Below are positions 27,909-35,827 of a DNA stretch of 64,000 bases, piece by piece. Under the pieces are notes generated by a model that did no database searches, was not told the DNA's origin, and saw nothing but the letters and a program-made list of their open reading frames with translations. This stretch comes from Streptomyces sp. Edi4 (GTDB lineage Bacteria; Actinomycetota; Actinomycetes; Streptomycetales; Streptomycetaceae). The stretch's first letter is position 1. The number at the start of each line of letters is the position of its first letter. The stretch covers positions 7,254,001 to 7,318,000 of the forward strand of contig NZ_JBEJGY010000004.1 in NCBI RefSeq assembly GCF_040253615.1. Direction: 5' to 3'. A program made the position numbers and the translations under genes.

Positions 27909-28412
27909 TCAAGAAGGCGGCCCCGACCGGCGCCGCCGCGGGGGCCGCGACTCCAGGATGTCGACGGGCCGCCGGCGCAGATGCTCGTAGACGAGCGAGG
28001 CATGCAGATCGGCGACCGACGGGTACTGCGCGATGTGGTCAAGGACGAAGTCCTCCAGGTGCTGCGCGTCCTGCACGGCCACCAGCACCTGGAAGTCGTT
28101 GCTTCCCGACACCACGAAAACGTCCAGGACTTCCGTCAGGGTCAGGACGAACTCGCGGAACGCCTCGACCGCGTCGCGGCTCTTGGGGTGGATGCGTACG
28201 GCGATCATCGCCCGAAGCCCGCGCCCCATGGCATCCAGATTCACCTCGGCCGTGTAGCCGAGGATCACCTCGTTCTGCTGTAGACCACGCACCCGCTCCA
28301 GACACGTCGAGTCCGCGATGCCCAGCGCCCGCGCCAGCTCACGGTTGGAGCGGCGCGCGTTTTTCTGGAGCTCCAGCAACAACCCTCGATTGATCTCGTC
28401 GAAATTCGCCAC
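27909..28412 (-). CDS. Lrp/AsnC family transcriptional regulator
   Basis: About 167 residues. An N-terminal helix-turn-helix (FDEINRGLLLELQKNARRSN, ELARALGIADSTCLERVRGL) precedes a RAM effector domain (MIAVRIHPKSRDAVEAF, VVSGSNDFQVLV). Lrp proteins sense amino acids, often leucine, valine or their analogues. That suits a cluster making a branched-chain-type amino acid. It lies on the opposite strand between the transferase and thioesterase genes. The GTG at 28412 begins the HTH; its upstream GGGAG is only 2 nt away, so the start is moderately certain. Confidence 0.8.
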   Translation of the reverse strand: MANFDEINRGLLLELQKNARRSNRELARALGIADSTCLERVRGLQQNEVILGYTAEVNLDAMGRGLRAMIAVRIHPKSRDAVEAFREFVLTLTEVLDVFVVSGSNDFQVLVAVQDAQHLEDFVLDHIAQYPSVADLHASLVYEHLRRRPVDILESRPPRRRRSGPPS

Positions 28413-28634
28413 AACTCCCAGTCTAGCGAAGCTATTTCGGAACCCTTGCAGAGGAGCTGAAACCCTTGCCACACTCCATCCAGTGGCCGGCAATACTCAC
28501 GGACCTCGGCGTCGACGGACACCGCGGCCCGTCGCGGACGTCCCCCGCCTGACCGATCACCCGACGAGCCGGCCGCCCACCACCTCACCGAGTCCTGGGC
28601 GTGCCCCCACGTACACACGCGAGGAAAGAAGCCC

Positions 28635-29387
28635 ATGCGCATGCACAGCACCACCACCCCCTGGCTGCCCTTCGGTCCGGCCGACGAGGCGGACGTCAGG
28701 CTGTTATGCCTGCCGCACTCGGGCGCGGGTGCCTCGGCCTACCGGGCCTGGGGATCGGACCTGCCCGACTGGATCGGCGTGTGCCCCATCCAGCCGCCGG
28801 GGCGTGAGACCCGGCGGCAGGAGACCCCGTTCAGCGAGGTCGGTCCCCTCGTTTCCGCGCTCGCACGGGACATCGCGGCGACCGTCCAGGGCCCCTACGC
28901 CGTGCTCGGGCACAGCACCGGAGCGATCTGCGCCTTCGAACTGTGCCGGGAGCTGCGCAGGATCGGCGCACCCCAACCCGTCCACCTCTTCATCGCCGGG
29001 CGCCGCGCCCCTCAGGTCGAGGAGCACTCCTCACGGCTCGGTGAGCTGACTCTGGACGAGCTGGCCAAAGTGCTCCGTCTGCATGGCGGGACGCCCGACT
29101 GGGTCGTGAACGACCCGGCCATGCTGCGCATGCTGCATCCACTGCTCACCGCCGACTTCGCCGTCAGCGAGGAGTACGCCTACACTCCCGAGCCCCCGCT
29201 CGACCTGCCGATCTCCGTGTTCGCCGCGAGCGACGACCACCGGGCGACGACGGCCCAACTGGCCGCCTGGCAAGAGCAGACCACCGGCGCGTTCACCCTC
29301 CACCCTCTGGAGGGGGACCACTTCGCCCTCTTCACTCACGCGTCCGTCGTGCACCGCGCCATCGCGGAGGCGTTGCGGGCAGCGTGA
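28635..29387 (+). CDS. Thioesterase (type II-like), probable release enzyme of the cluster
   Basis: 250 residues of alpha/beta-hydrolase thioesterase. It has LLCLPHSGAGASAYRAWG at the oxyanion loop, the Ser elbow GHSTGA, an Asp in VFAASDDH and His in EGDHFALF. In the CytC system a free thioesterase (CytC4) hydrolyses the finished amino acid from the carrier, and this is the likely role here; editing of misloaded carrier is the alternative. Codon 24 is TTA (28704-28706), so translation may depend on the bldA leucyl-tRNA. GAGGAAAG precedes the ATG. A strong hairpin follows the stop. Confidence 0.85.
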   Translation: MRMHSTTTPWLPFGPADEADVRLLCLPHSGAGASAYRAWGSDLPDWIGVCPIQPPGRETRRQETPFSEVGPLVSALARDIAATVQGPYAVLGHSTGAICAFELCRELRRIGAPQPVHLFIAGRRAPQVEEHSSRLGELTLDELAKVLRLHGGTPDWVVNDPAMLRMLHPLLTADFAVSEEYAYTPEPPLDLPISVFAASDDHRATTAQLAAWQEQTTGAFTLHPLEGDHFALFTHASVVHRAIAEALRAA

Positions 29388-29388
29388 T

Positions 29389-29436
29389 GACGTCAGGGCC
29401 GGCGCCCAACCCCCCCGTGCCGCCGGCCCTGACGTC
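29389..29436. terminator. Strong hairpin terminator after the thioesterase gene
   Basis: A perfect 16-bp inverted repeat (GACGTCAGGGCCGGCG and its complement at 29421-29436) encloses a 16-nt C-rich loop, starting 2 bp after the thioesterase stop. It should end the thioesterase transcript, so the exporter gene at 29515 needs its own promoter. Confidence 0.85.
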
Positions 29437-29514
29437 CCCTTCAGGAAGCCCCACCGACCAAGAACGTCCCGACTTTGCCCAGCGGCAGCGAAAGACGAAT
29501 GAGTGTGATGCGCG

Positions 29515-30525
29515 ATGAAGACCAAGCCCCTAGGTGCCTTCGGCTGGCTGCTGTTCACCATGATTCTCTGGGGCAGCGCCTTTCCCTCCTCCAAGTACGC
29601 CACCGAGCACGTACCCCATGCGATAGCCGTCCTGTTCCGCTTCGGTGGAGGGGCCGTCGTCCTCCTGGTCATCACGTTCTTCCGGCGGCCGCAGCAGTCC
29701 CCGAAGCTCAAGGACATCGTGGGCGCGTGCGTGGCCGGACTGATCGGGGTCTGTGGCTACAACTCGCTGTTCTTCTGGGGCGTCACCCTGGCCCCCGCAA
29801 GTGACGGCAGCGTCATCTTCCCCGCCCTCACCCCCGTCATCACCGCGGTCGTCCTCATCCTGAGCCACCGCGAGACGGCCAGGCCGGCCCGCGTCATGGG
29901 ACTGATCCTCGGCGTCGGCGGCGCCGCCCTCTTCTTCTTCACCACCAACGCCCACGGAGCCCCGGGCTCGACCCGGCTGATGGGTGACACGATCTTCCTC
30001 GTCGGCGCCGCCGTGTGGTCCACCTACACCCTGCTCAACCGCCGCCTGGTGGCGGGCATGGACCCGGTGCAGGCCGTCACGTACTCCACCGTCGCGGGCT
30101 CCATCGCCCTCGGCGCCATGGCGGCCCCGCACTTCGGTGACGTCGCCTGGGGCTCGCTGTCGACCGGGTTCTGGATCAACGCCGTCTACCTCGCGATCGG
30201 CCCGACCGCCGTGGCCTACATCCTGTACGTACGAGGCATCCGGGACGTCGGCGCGTCCGCGGCCTCGGTCATGATGTTCGCCGTTCCTCTCTTCGGCACG
30301 GTCTTCTCCTTCATCTCCCTCGGTGAATCCTTCACCTGGTCCCAGGGAGCGGCTGCGGTGATCATGGTGGGCGGCGCGCTCCTGGCCGTCATCACGGGCC
30401 GCAAACCCGCCGCCGAACCCACCAGCATCGAGCAGCCGGTGCCGGCGGACGCGCGCGAGGAACCCTCAAAACCCGAGGAGCCCGGCGCGACGCCGGTCCG
30501 GGAAGCGGGTCCTGTGACGCGCTGA
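29515..30525 (+). CDS. EamA/DMT family exporter
   Basis: 336 residues with ten predicted helices in two EamA repeats. The first begins GAFGWLLFTMILWGSAFPSS and the second includes VGAAVWSTYTLLNRRLV and YLAIGPTAVAYILYVRGIRD. Helices end near residue 296, followed by a Pro/Glu-rich tail. DMT proteins of this type export amino acids and metabolites (for example RhtA and YdcZ-like exporters). In this setting it is the likely efflux route for the cluster product. The ATG at 29515 follows a weak site; no second start is better. Confidence 0.8.
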   Translation: MKTKPLGAFGWLLFTMILWGSAFPSSKYATEHVPHAIAVLFRFGGGAVVLLVITFFRRPQQSPKLKDIVGACVAGLIGVCGYNSLFFWGVTLAPASDGSVIFPALTPVITAVVLILSHRETARPARVMGLILGVGGAALFFFTTNAHGAPGSTRLMGDTIFLVGAAVWSTYTLLNRRLVAGMDPVQAVTYSTVAGSIALGAMAAPHFGDVAWGSLSTGFWINAVYLAIGPTAVAYILYVRGIRDVGASAASVMMFAVPLFGTVFSFISLGESFTWSQGAAAVIMVGGALLAVITGRKPAAEPTSIEQPVPADAREEPSKPEEPGATPVREAGPVTR

Positions 30526-30548
30526 CCCGGTGACCCGGGTCGGCCGAC

Positions 30549-30586
30549 GGGGTGCGCGACGTGGGTGTGTCCACGTGGCGCACCCC
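30549..30586. terminator. Bidirectional hairpin terminator
   Basis: A 16-bp inverted repeat with one mismatch (GGGGTGCGC ... GCGCACCCC outer arms) and a 6-nt loop lies between the converging exporter (ends 30525) and antiporter (ends 30614) genes. Confidence 0.8.
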
Positions 30587-30613
30587 TCTGTGTCGTTCCG
30601 CGAAGCGTGGACG

Positions 30614-31951
30614 TTACGACGTCTCCTCCCGTACGGTCACCAGATCCTGCCCCTCGCGCCGCCGATCCCCGCTCTCCCCCGGCACCGGACGCGGCCGCGC
30701 GGCGGGGTGGAAGCGATCGAGCAGCGGACCGGTCATCACCGTGGTCGCCACCGCCATCACGACCATGGCCGTGAACAGACGACTGTCCAGAACGCCCAGA
30801 GACAGACCGACGTTGAGGATCACCAGTTCGGTGAGCCCGCGGGCATTGAGCAGCACACCGAGCGCGGCTGCCTGCGGTTTGGTCGCCCCGGTCAGCCGTG
30901 CCGCGCCGGCCGCGCCCGCGAACTTGCCGAAGCAGGCCGTGACGAGCACGGCCAGCAGGATGAGCAGGCCCTGGCCGCCGAGCGCCCCGAGGTTCACCGA
31001 GAGGCCGGTCACCATGAAGAAGACCGGGAGCAGGAAGAGACTCGTCTGTTCGATGCGTTCGGGAACCTCGGGAGCGGTCCTGTCGATGACGGCGCGCGGG
31101 ACGATCACGCCGAAGGCGAAGGCCCCGAACACCGCGTGCAGTCCCAGCGCCTGGGTGGCCCAGGCGCAGAGCAGGAGACCGACGACCAGCACGGCGTGGA
31201 TGAGCGCTGGGCCGGGCCACGGGCGGCCCGGTGCGAAGAGCCACGTCAGGCCCGGCCGCACGGCGTACCACAGGAACAGCAAAAGCGCCGCCGAGGCCAG
31301 CGTCATGCGGGCCAGCGGCCAGCCGCCCGTGCTCTGCGCCAGGGCCACGACCACGGCGAGCACCACCCAGGCGAGGAAGTCCTGGATGGCGGCGCAGGCC
31401 ACAGCCATCGCCCCGATCCGGTCCTTTTGCAGACCGCGCTCGGAGATGATGCGCGCCAGTACCGGGAACGCCGTGATGGACATGGCCGCGCCCAGGAAGA
31501 GGGCCGGGACGAGCCGGCCCCGCACGGTGGTCCCGGCGCCGGTGAGCCAGGGATGAAGGACGCAGAGCAGTCCGGCACCGAGGGCGAACGGCAGGATGAC
31601 CGAGCTGAGGGACACGGCGGTCACTTGACGGCCGTGTCCCCGCAGTTGCGAACCGTCGAACTCGTAGCCGATGCCGAACATGAAGAGCACCAGGCCCACC
31701 TGCGAGAGGACCTGAAGGTAGGGCCGGACCTCCGGAGGGAAGATCACGTCGACCGGATTGCCGGGCACGAGGCCGAGGAGGCTCGGGCCCAGGGCGATGC
31801 CGGCGATGATCTCGCCGACGACGACCGGCTGGCGCACTCGCTGAGCCAGCCGGGCGAAGACATGGGCCGCGGCGAGGATCACGGCCAGAGAGACCAGGAC
31901 GCGTTCGGTCACTGCTTCCGTGGACCCGGATGCCAAGGGATGTAATTCCAA
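30614..31951 (-). CDS. Cation:proton antiporter (CPA2, KefB/NapA-like membrane domain)
   Basis: 445 residues with 12-13 helices and the CPA2 features QPVVVGEIIAGIALGPSLLG, FMFGIGYEFD, LNARGLTELVILNVGLSLG and TGPLLDRFHP. It lacks a TrkA regulatory domain. It is the last gene of the leuA/adenylation operon, 66 bp after the adenylation gene. TTG 31951 is preferred because GGGAGAG lies about 8 nt upstream. If correct, codon 3 is TTA (31945-31943), a further hint of bldA control. It may support cluster-linked ion homeostasis or drug exchange; the link is by position only. Confidence 0.8.
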   Translation of the reverse strand: MELHPLASGSTEAVTERVLVSLAVILAAAHVFARLAQRVRQPVVVGEIIAGIALGPSLLGLVPGNPVDVIFPPEVRPYLQVLSQVGLVLFMFGIGYEFDGSQLRGHGRQVTAVSLSSVILPFALGAGLLCVLHPWLTGAGTTVRGRLVPALFLGAAMSITAFPVLARIISERGLQKDRIGAMAVACAAIQDFLAWVVLAVVVALAQSTGGWPLARMTLASAALLLFLWYAVRPGLTWLFAPGRPWPGPALIHAVLVVGLLLCAWATQALGLHAVFGAFAFGVIVPRAVIDRTAPEVPERIEQTSLFLLPVFFMVTGLSVNLGALGGQGLLILLAVLVTACFGKFAGAAGAARLTGATKPQAAALGVLLNARGLTELVILNVGLSLGVLDSRLFTAMVVMAVATTVMTGPLLDRFHPAARPRPVPGESGDRRREGQDLVTVREETS

Positions 31952-32017
31952 CGTTCCGTCTCTCCCGGAGGTGGTGAGCGGTCTTGTGCCGTCGGTCCCG
32001 CGGAAGCGGGGTGGCGC

Positions 32018-33607
32018 CTACCGCGAGCGGGCTTCCCGGTGCGAGGCGGCGGACCGCATGTTTTCGGCCAGCGCCTTGCGGTCGATCTTGCCGTTGGGGT
32101 TGAGCGGAAAGGCCGCCACTTCCACGAACTCCTGCGGCACCATGTTGCGCGGCAGCGTCTCCAGGAGATCCTGGCGCAGCGACCGTTCGTCGACGGGCTC
32201 CGCCGCCGCGATCACCACGGCGACGAGCCGGGCATCCTGCTCGCCGTCGGCCACGGGCAGGACGACGACGTCGCGCACCTTCTTGTGGCGCCGCACGGCG
32301 TGTTCGACATCGCCCAGGTCGATCCGCATGCCCCGGACCTTCACCTGGTGATCCACCCGGCCGACGACGACGAGTTCGCCCGACGGCGTCTCGTACCCCT
32401 GGTCACCGGTCCGGTAGAAGCGGAGGGGTCGCCCGTCGCGCTCCGTCGTCGCGAAGTTGCTCTGCCGCGCCGGGTCGGCGTTGAGGTACCCGGCCCCGAC
32501 ACTGATGCCCGAGACGCAGATCTCTCCCACCTCCCCGGGAGCGACTTCCTCCAGGCTGTCGTCGAGGATGCGGATCTCGGTGTTGTACACCGGAGCACCG
32601 GCAGGCATACGGCTGTTGGCGTACCCCGGGTAGTCCACCATGCGGTGCGACGTCGCGACGTCCGTGCACTCGGCGACACCGTACTGGTGCAGCAGCACAC
32701 AGGTGTTGCCCTCACGTGTGGCCCAGTCGGCCACGCGCGCCGCCGACATGGGCTCGCCGCCGATGAACACGTAGTGCAGGCCCGTCAAGACGTCCGTTCC
32801 CCGGTCCATCTCCCTGTCCACCAGCAGGTACAGCGTGCTGGGCGCACAGTGGAGCGTACGGACGCCGAGCTCTCCGATGAGGCGGTAGGCCAGGCTGATG
32901 TCGAAGCTGCGGCTGGGCAGTAGGTGCAGAGCGGCCCCCACGAACAAAGGGGCCATGATGCTGCGCTGGCTGATGTCGAAGCCGAATGAACTCAGCAGCA
33001 TATTGCTGGAGTTGTGGTCCAGTTCGTACTCCACGCGCAGCCAGTTGAGGAGGTTGAACCAGCCCTCGTGGCGCACCGCCGTGGCCTTCGGTGTGCCGGT
33101 GGATCCGGAGGTGAAGACCACGTAGCAGAGGTCGTCCGGTCCGATCTCGACCTGGGGATCCGTGGTGGGGCGTGACTCCAGTCGGTGTCGCGGGTCGTTC
33201 ACGTCGATGATGTCGCCATGGCACCCCTCGATCAGGGAGAGCGTGTCCTTGGCCGCCAACACCGCCGTCATCTGCGGGAGTTGGGACAGCATGAGCCGCA
33301 ATCGCCCGGGCGGGTACGTGGGGTCGAGCGGTACGTAGGTCGCGCCGGCCTTCAGGATGGCCAGGATGCTGGACGCCAGCTCCGGGGACCGGTCGAGGCA
33401 CACCCCGACTATCGCGCCGCGAGTGATGCCGTGTGCCATCAAGTGGTGCGCGAGCCGGTTCGCGCGGGCGTTCATCTCGCCGTACGTGAGCTGTTCCTCG
33501 CCACACGTCACGGCGAGCCGTTCCGGATGTGTCCTGACATGTTCTTCGAAGACGCGGTGGGCGAGACGTTCGGCGGGCAGCGGGACGCGGTTGCCGATCA
33601 GGGCCAT
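32018..33607 (-). CDS. Stand-alone NRPS adenylation protein (amino acid-AMP ligase)
   Basis: 529 residues with all adenylation cores: LTYGEMNARANRLA, YVVFTSGSTGTPKATA (A3), SFGFDIS (A4), a divergent A5 QYGVAE instead of YGPTE, YRTGDQ (A7), VKVRGMRIDLGDVE (A8) and PLNPNGKIDR (A10, catalytic Lys). It has no condensation or carrier domain, so it loads the free carrier at 25366 in trans, as CytC1 does. An ungapped reading of the specificity positions against GrsA gives D-I-R-H-F-G-Q-D-V-K, which I do not recognise; the residue at position 239 (Arg) is unusual. It lies between LeuA and the antiporter, and LeuA at its 5' side suggests an aliphatic substrate. Confidence 0.9.
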   Translation of the reverse strand: MALIGNRVPLPAERLAHRVFEEHVRTHPERLAVTCGEEQLTYGEMNARANRLAHHLMAHGITRGAIVGVCLDRSPELASSILAILKAGATYVPLDPTYPPGRLRLMLSQLPQMTAVLAAKDTLSLIEGCHGDIIDVNDPRHRLESRPTTDPQVEIGPDDLCYVVFTSGSTGTPKATAVRHEGWFNLLNWLRVEYELDHNSSNMLLSSFGFDISQRSIMAPLFVGAALHLLPSRSFDISLAYRLIGELGVRTLHCAPSTLYLLVDREMDRGTDVLTGLHYVFIGGEPMSAARVADWATREGNTCVLLHQYGVAECTDVATSHRMVDYPGYANSRMPAGAPVYNTEIRILDDSLEEVAPGEVGEICVSGISVGAGYLNADPARQSNFATTERDGRPLRFYRTGDQGYETPSGELVVVGRVDHQVKVRGMRIDLGDVEHAVRRHKKVRDVVVLPVADGEQDARLVAVVIAAAEPVDERSLRQDLLETLPRNMVPQEFVEVAAFPLNPNGKIDRKALAENMRSAASHREARSR

Positions 33608-33670
33608 GTGGCCGTCACTCCTTGGACCGTGGATGAATGCGCGGGCACGCGCGGGAAGTCGAGTTCGGCG

Positions 33671-35452
33671 TCAGGAGGCGGCGTGGTTGCGGTTGACCGC
33701 GTTGAGGACGGCGGCGGTGGCCGCGGTGGCGGGGTCGTGGTGCAGCGCGGCGGCGTGCGTGGCCGTGTTCTCGTGCGTGAGGTGGGTGTAGGCGACGGTG
33801 CCGTGGTCGGGGTGGGGGTGGCTGTGCTGGTGCAGGAGCGTCACGGGGTGACCGGCCCGGGTCAGCGCGGCGGCGGCGGCGTCCTGAGCCGTGGCGCCGG
33901 TGCCGGTGGTGTCCACTTCGCGCCCGTCGGCGTCGGCGAGGGTGAGGTGGAGGGTGACCGCGCCGGGGACGGTCACCTCCTGGCGGCACTCCTTGAGCAG
34001 GAGCCAGGGGCGCGGCTCGAGGTAGGTCTCGGTGAACGCCTTCCACAGGTCGCGCGAGGTGAGCTCGGCGCCGGTGCGGTCGGTGATCTGCTGGACGGTG
34101 CGGGCGAAGTCCACACGCAGCTGGCGGGGCAGGTCGAGGTGGTGGTCGGACTTGAGGATCTGGGCGATACCGCCCTTGCCCGACTGGGAGTTGACGCGCA
34201 CGACGGATTCGTAGGTGCGGCCGACATCCCTCGGGTCGATGGGGAGGTAGGGGACCTGCCAGGGCTGGGCGCCGGGTCCTGTGCCCTGTCGGCGGGCCGT
34301 CTCGTCAAGGGCGGCCAGGCCCTTGGCGATGGCGTCCTGGTGGGTCCCGGAGAACGCCGTGTAGACCAGCTCTCCGGCGTAGGGGTGGCGGGCGGGAACC
34401 GGCATCTGATTGCAGGACTCCACCGTGCGGCGCACGGCGTCGATGTCGGAGAAGTCGAGCTGGGGGTCGATGCCATGACTGAAGAGGTTCATCGCCAGGG
34501 TCGCAAGGCAGACGTTCCCGGTGCGCTCACCGTTGCCGAACAGGGTGCCCTCGATGCGGTCGGCGCCCGCCATCAGGGCGAGTTCGGCCGAGGCCACGGC
34601 GGTGCCGCGGTCGTTGTGGGGGTGCACGGAGAGGATCACGGAGCCCCGGCGGTCCAGGTGGCGGTGCATCCACTCGACCTGGTCGGCGAAGACGTTGGGC
34701 GTGTCCGTCTCCACGGTGGTCGGCAGATTGAGCGTGACCGGCCGGTCGGGGGAGGCGTCCCAGCGCGTCAGCACCGCGTTGCACAGCTCAAGTGCGTAGT
34801 CCGGTTCGGTGACGTTGAACGTCTCGGGGGAGAACTCATAGCGAAGCTGCGCGCCCGGCATGGTGTCCGCGAGCCGTGCCACCTTGTCCACGGCTCGCAG
34901 GGTGAAGTCCTTCAACTCGCCGGCCGACAGGTGAAAGACGGTCTCCCGCCACAGGCACGCGGTCGCCAGGCACAGGTGCACCACGGCCCGCCGGGCCCCG
35001 CGCAACGCCTCGAAGGTGCGCTCGATCAGCTCCGGGCGGGCCGGGGTGAACACCACGATCGTCACGTCGTCGGGCACCCGGTCCTGCTCGATCAGCTCCC
35101 GTACGAAGTCGAACTCCGCCCGGCTGGCCGCCGGATAGCCGACCTCGATCTCCTTGAAGCCCATGCCCACGAGCAGGTCGAACATCCGCCCCTTGCGATC
35201 GGCGTCCATCGGCACGGCCAGCGCCTGGTTGCCGTCCCGCAGGTCCACCGACGCCCACAGTGGTGCGTGCCTGATCTCCCGCTCGGGCCAGCCGCGGGCC
35301 CCGGCCCCGGCCGGCACCCGGTCCGCGACACGCTCGTAGCGATGAATCGGCATCGACGATGCCCGCTGGGCGTTCCACCACGGCTGCCCCGTACGCCGCG
35401 GCCCCTCCGGCGCCCGCACCCCACCCACCAGATTCGCCATAGTCTCGGACAC
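33671..35452 (-). CDS. leuA: 2-Isopropylmalate synthase (LeuA) homologue
   Basis: 593 residues. The HMGL-type TIM barrel has LWASVDLRDGNQAL, YEFSPETFNVTEPDYALELC, SVHPHNDRGTAVA with metal-binding His residues, GADRIEGTLFGNGERTGN and the NSQSGKGG flap. A C-terminal regulatory domain (about 480-593) follows, His-rich near its end. LeuA condenses acetyl-CoA with 2-ketoisovalerate, the first step to leucine; relatives elongate other keto acids. As first gene of an operon with the adenylation protein, 56 bp after a SARP box, it most likely supplies or elongates the cluster's amino acid precursor. That it is the strain's sole housekeeping leuA cannot be excluded from one window. Confidence 0.9.
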   Translation of the reverse strand: MSETMANLVGGVRAPEGPRRTGQPWWNAQRASSMPIHRYERVADRVPAGAGARGWPEREIRHAPLWASVDLRDGNQALAVPMDADRKGRMFDLLVGMGFKEIEVGYPAASRAEFDFVRELIEQDRVPDDVTIVVFTPARPELIERTFEALRGARRAVVHLCLATACLWRETVFHLSAGELKDFTLRAVDKVARLADTMPGAQLRYEFSPETFNVTEPDYALELCNAVLTRWDASPDRPVTLNLPTTVETDTPNVFADQVEWMHRHLDRRGSVILSVHPHNDRGTAVASAELALMAGADRIEGTLFGNGERTGNVCLATLAMNLFSHGIDPQLDFSDIDAVRRTVESCNQMPVPARHPYAGELVYTAFSGTHQDAIAKGLAALDETARRQGTGPGAQPWQVPYLPIDPRDVGRTYESVVRVNSQSGKGGIAQILKSDHHLDLPRQLRVDFARTVQQITDRTGAELTSRDLWKAFTETYLEPRPWLLLKECRQEVTVPGAVTLHLTLADADGREVDTTGTGATAQDAAAAALTRAGHPVTLLHQHSHPHPDHGTVAYTHLTHENTATHAAALHHDPATAATAAVLNAVNRNHAAS

Positions 35453-35508
35453 GCCAACCGCCTCTCTACGGATCCGACAGAACCAACGCCCCGACCCTCA
35501 CTTCCGCT

Positions 35509-35537
35509 GTCCTCACCCCATCCTCGAAGCATCCTCG
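35509..35537 (-). promoter_or_regulatory. SARP-type direct-repeat box upstream of the leuA operon
   Basis: Read on the minus strand, CGAGGAT (35537-35531), CGAGGAT (35526-35520) and TGAGGAC (35515-35509) repeat at 11 bp. A TGAGGG hexamer starts 8 bp after the last copy. The leuA start is 56 bp downstream. The surrounding 65 bp are nearly duplicated at 39681-39745. Confidence 0.8.
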
Positions 35538-35827
35538 GCGGCCGATGACACCGCGATAACCGGACCAAACTGCTCCGCTTATGGTTCCGTCTCCGCCCGC
35601 TGCGGCGAAAATCAGCCAGTTTTCATGATCGATGATTGGCGTGCATATGACTGCTGGAATGATCGGCATGCGCCCCCATGGACAGGCCCGCCCGGCGACC
35701 CCGGCCCAGGCTGTCCCAAGGAGTGGATGGCCCCTATCGACTCGCGATGGGCCTGGATAGCCTGACCGGCAGAATTCACGACCACCTTCACGCGCCAGTG
35801 GTCAGCATCTTTCAACACGGGGGTTCA
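35538..35827. other. 290-bp divergent promoter region of the SARP gene
   Basis: No gene is seen. The region is locally AT-richer, with an imperfect palindrome TCATGATCGATGA (about 35622-35634) and related TGATCG elements about 30 bp on, either of which could be an operator. It must carry the SARP promoter and leader. The only clear element belonging to leuA is the direct-repeat box just outside this interval. Confidence 0.5.

Noticed and set aside
33185..35548. A 787-codon open frame on the plus strand
   Set aside because: It is the antisense of the LeuA and adenylation genes, which carry conserved catalytic motifs. The product is low-complexity.
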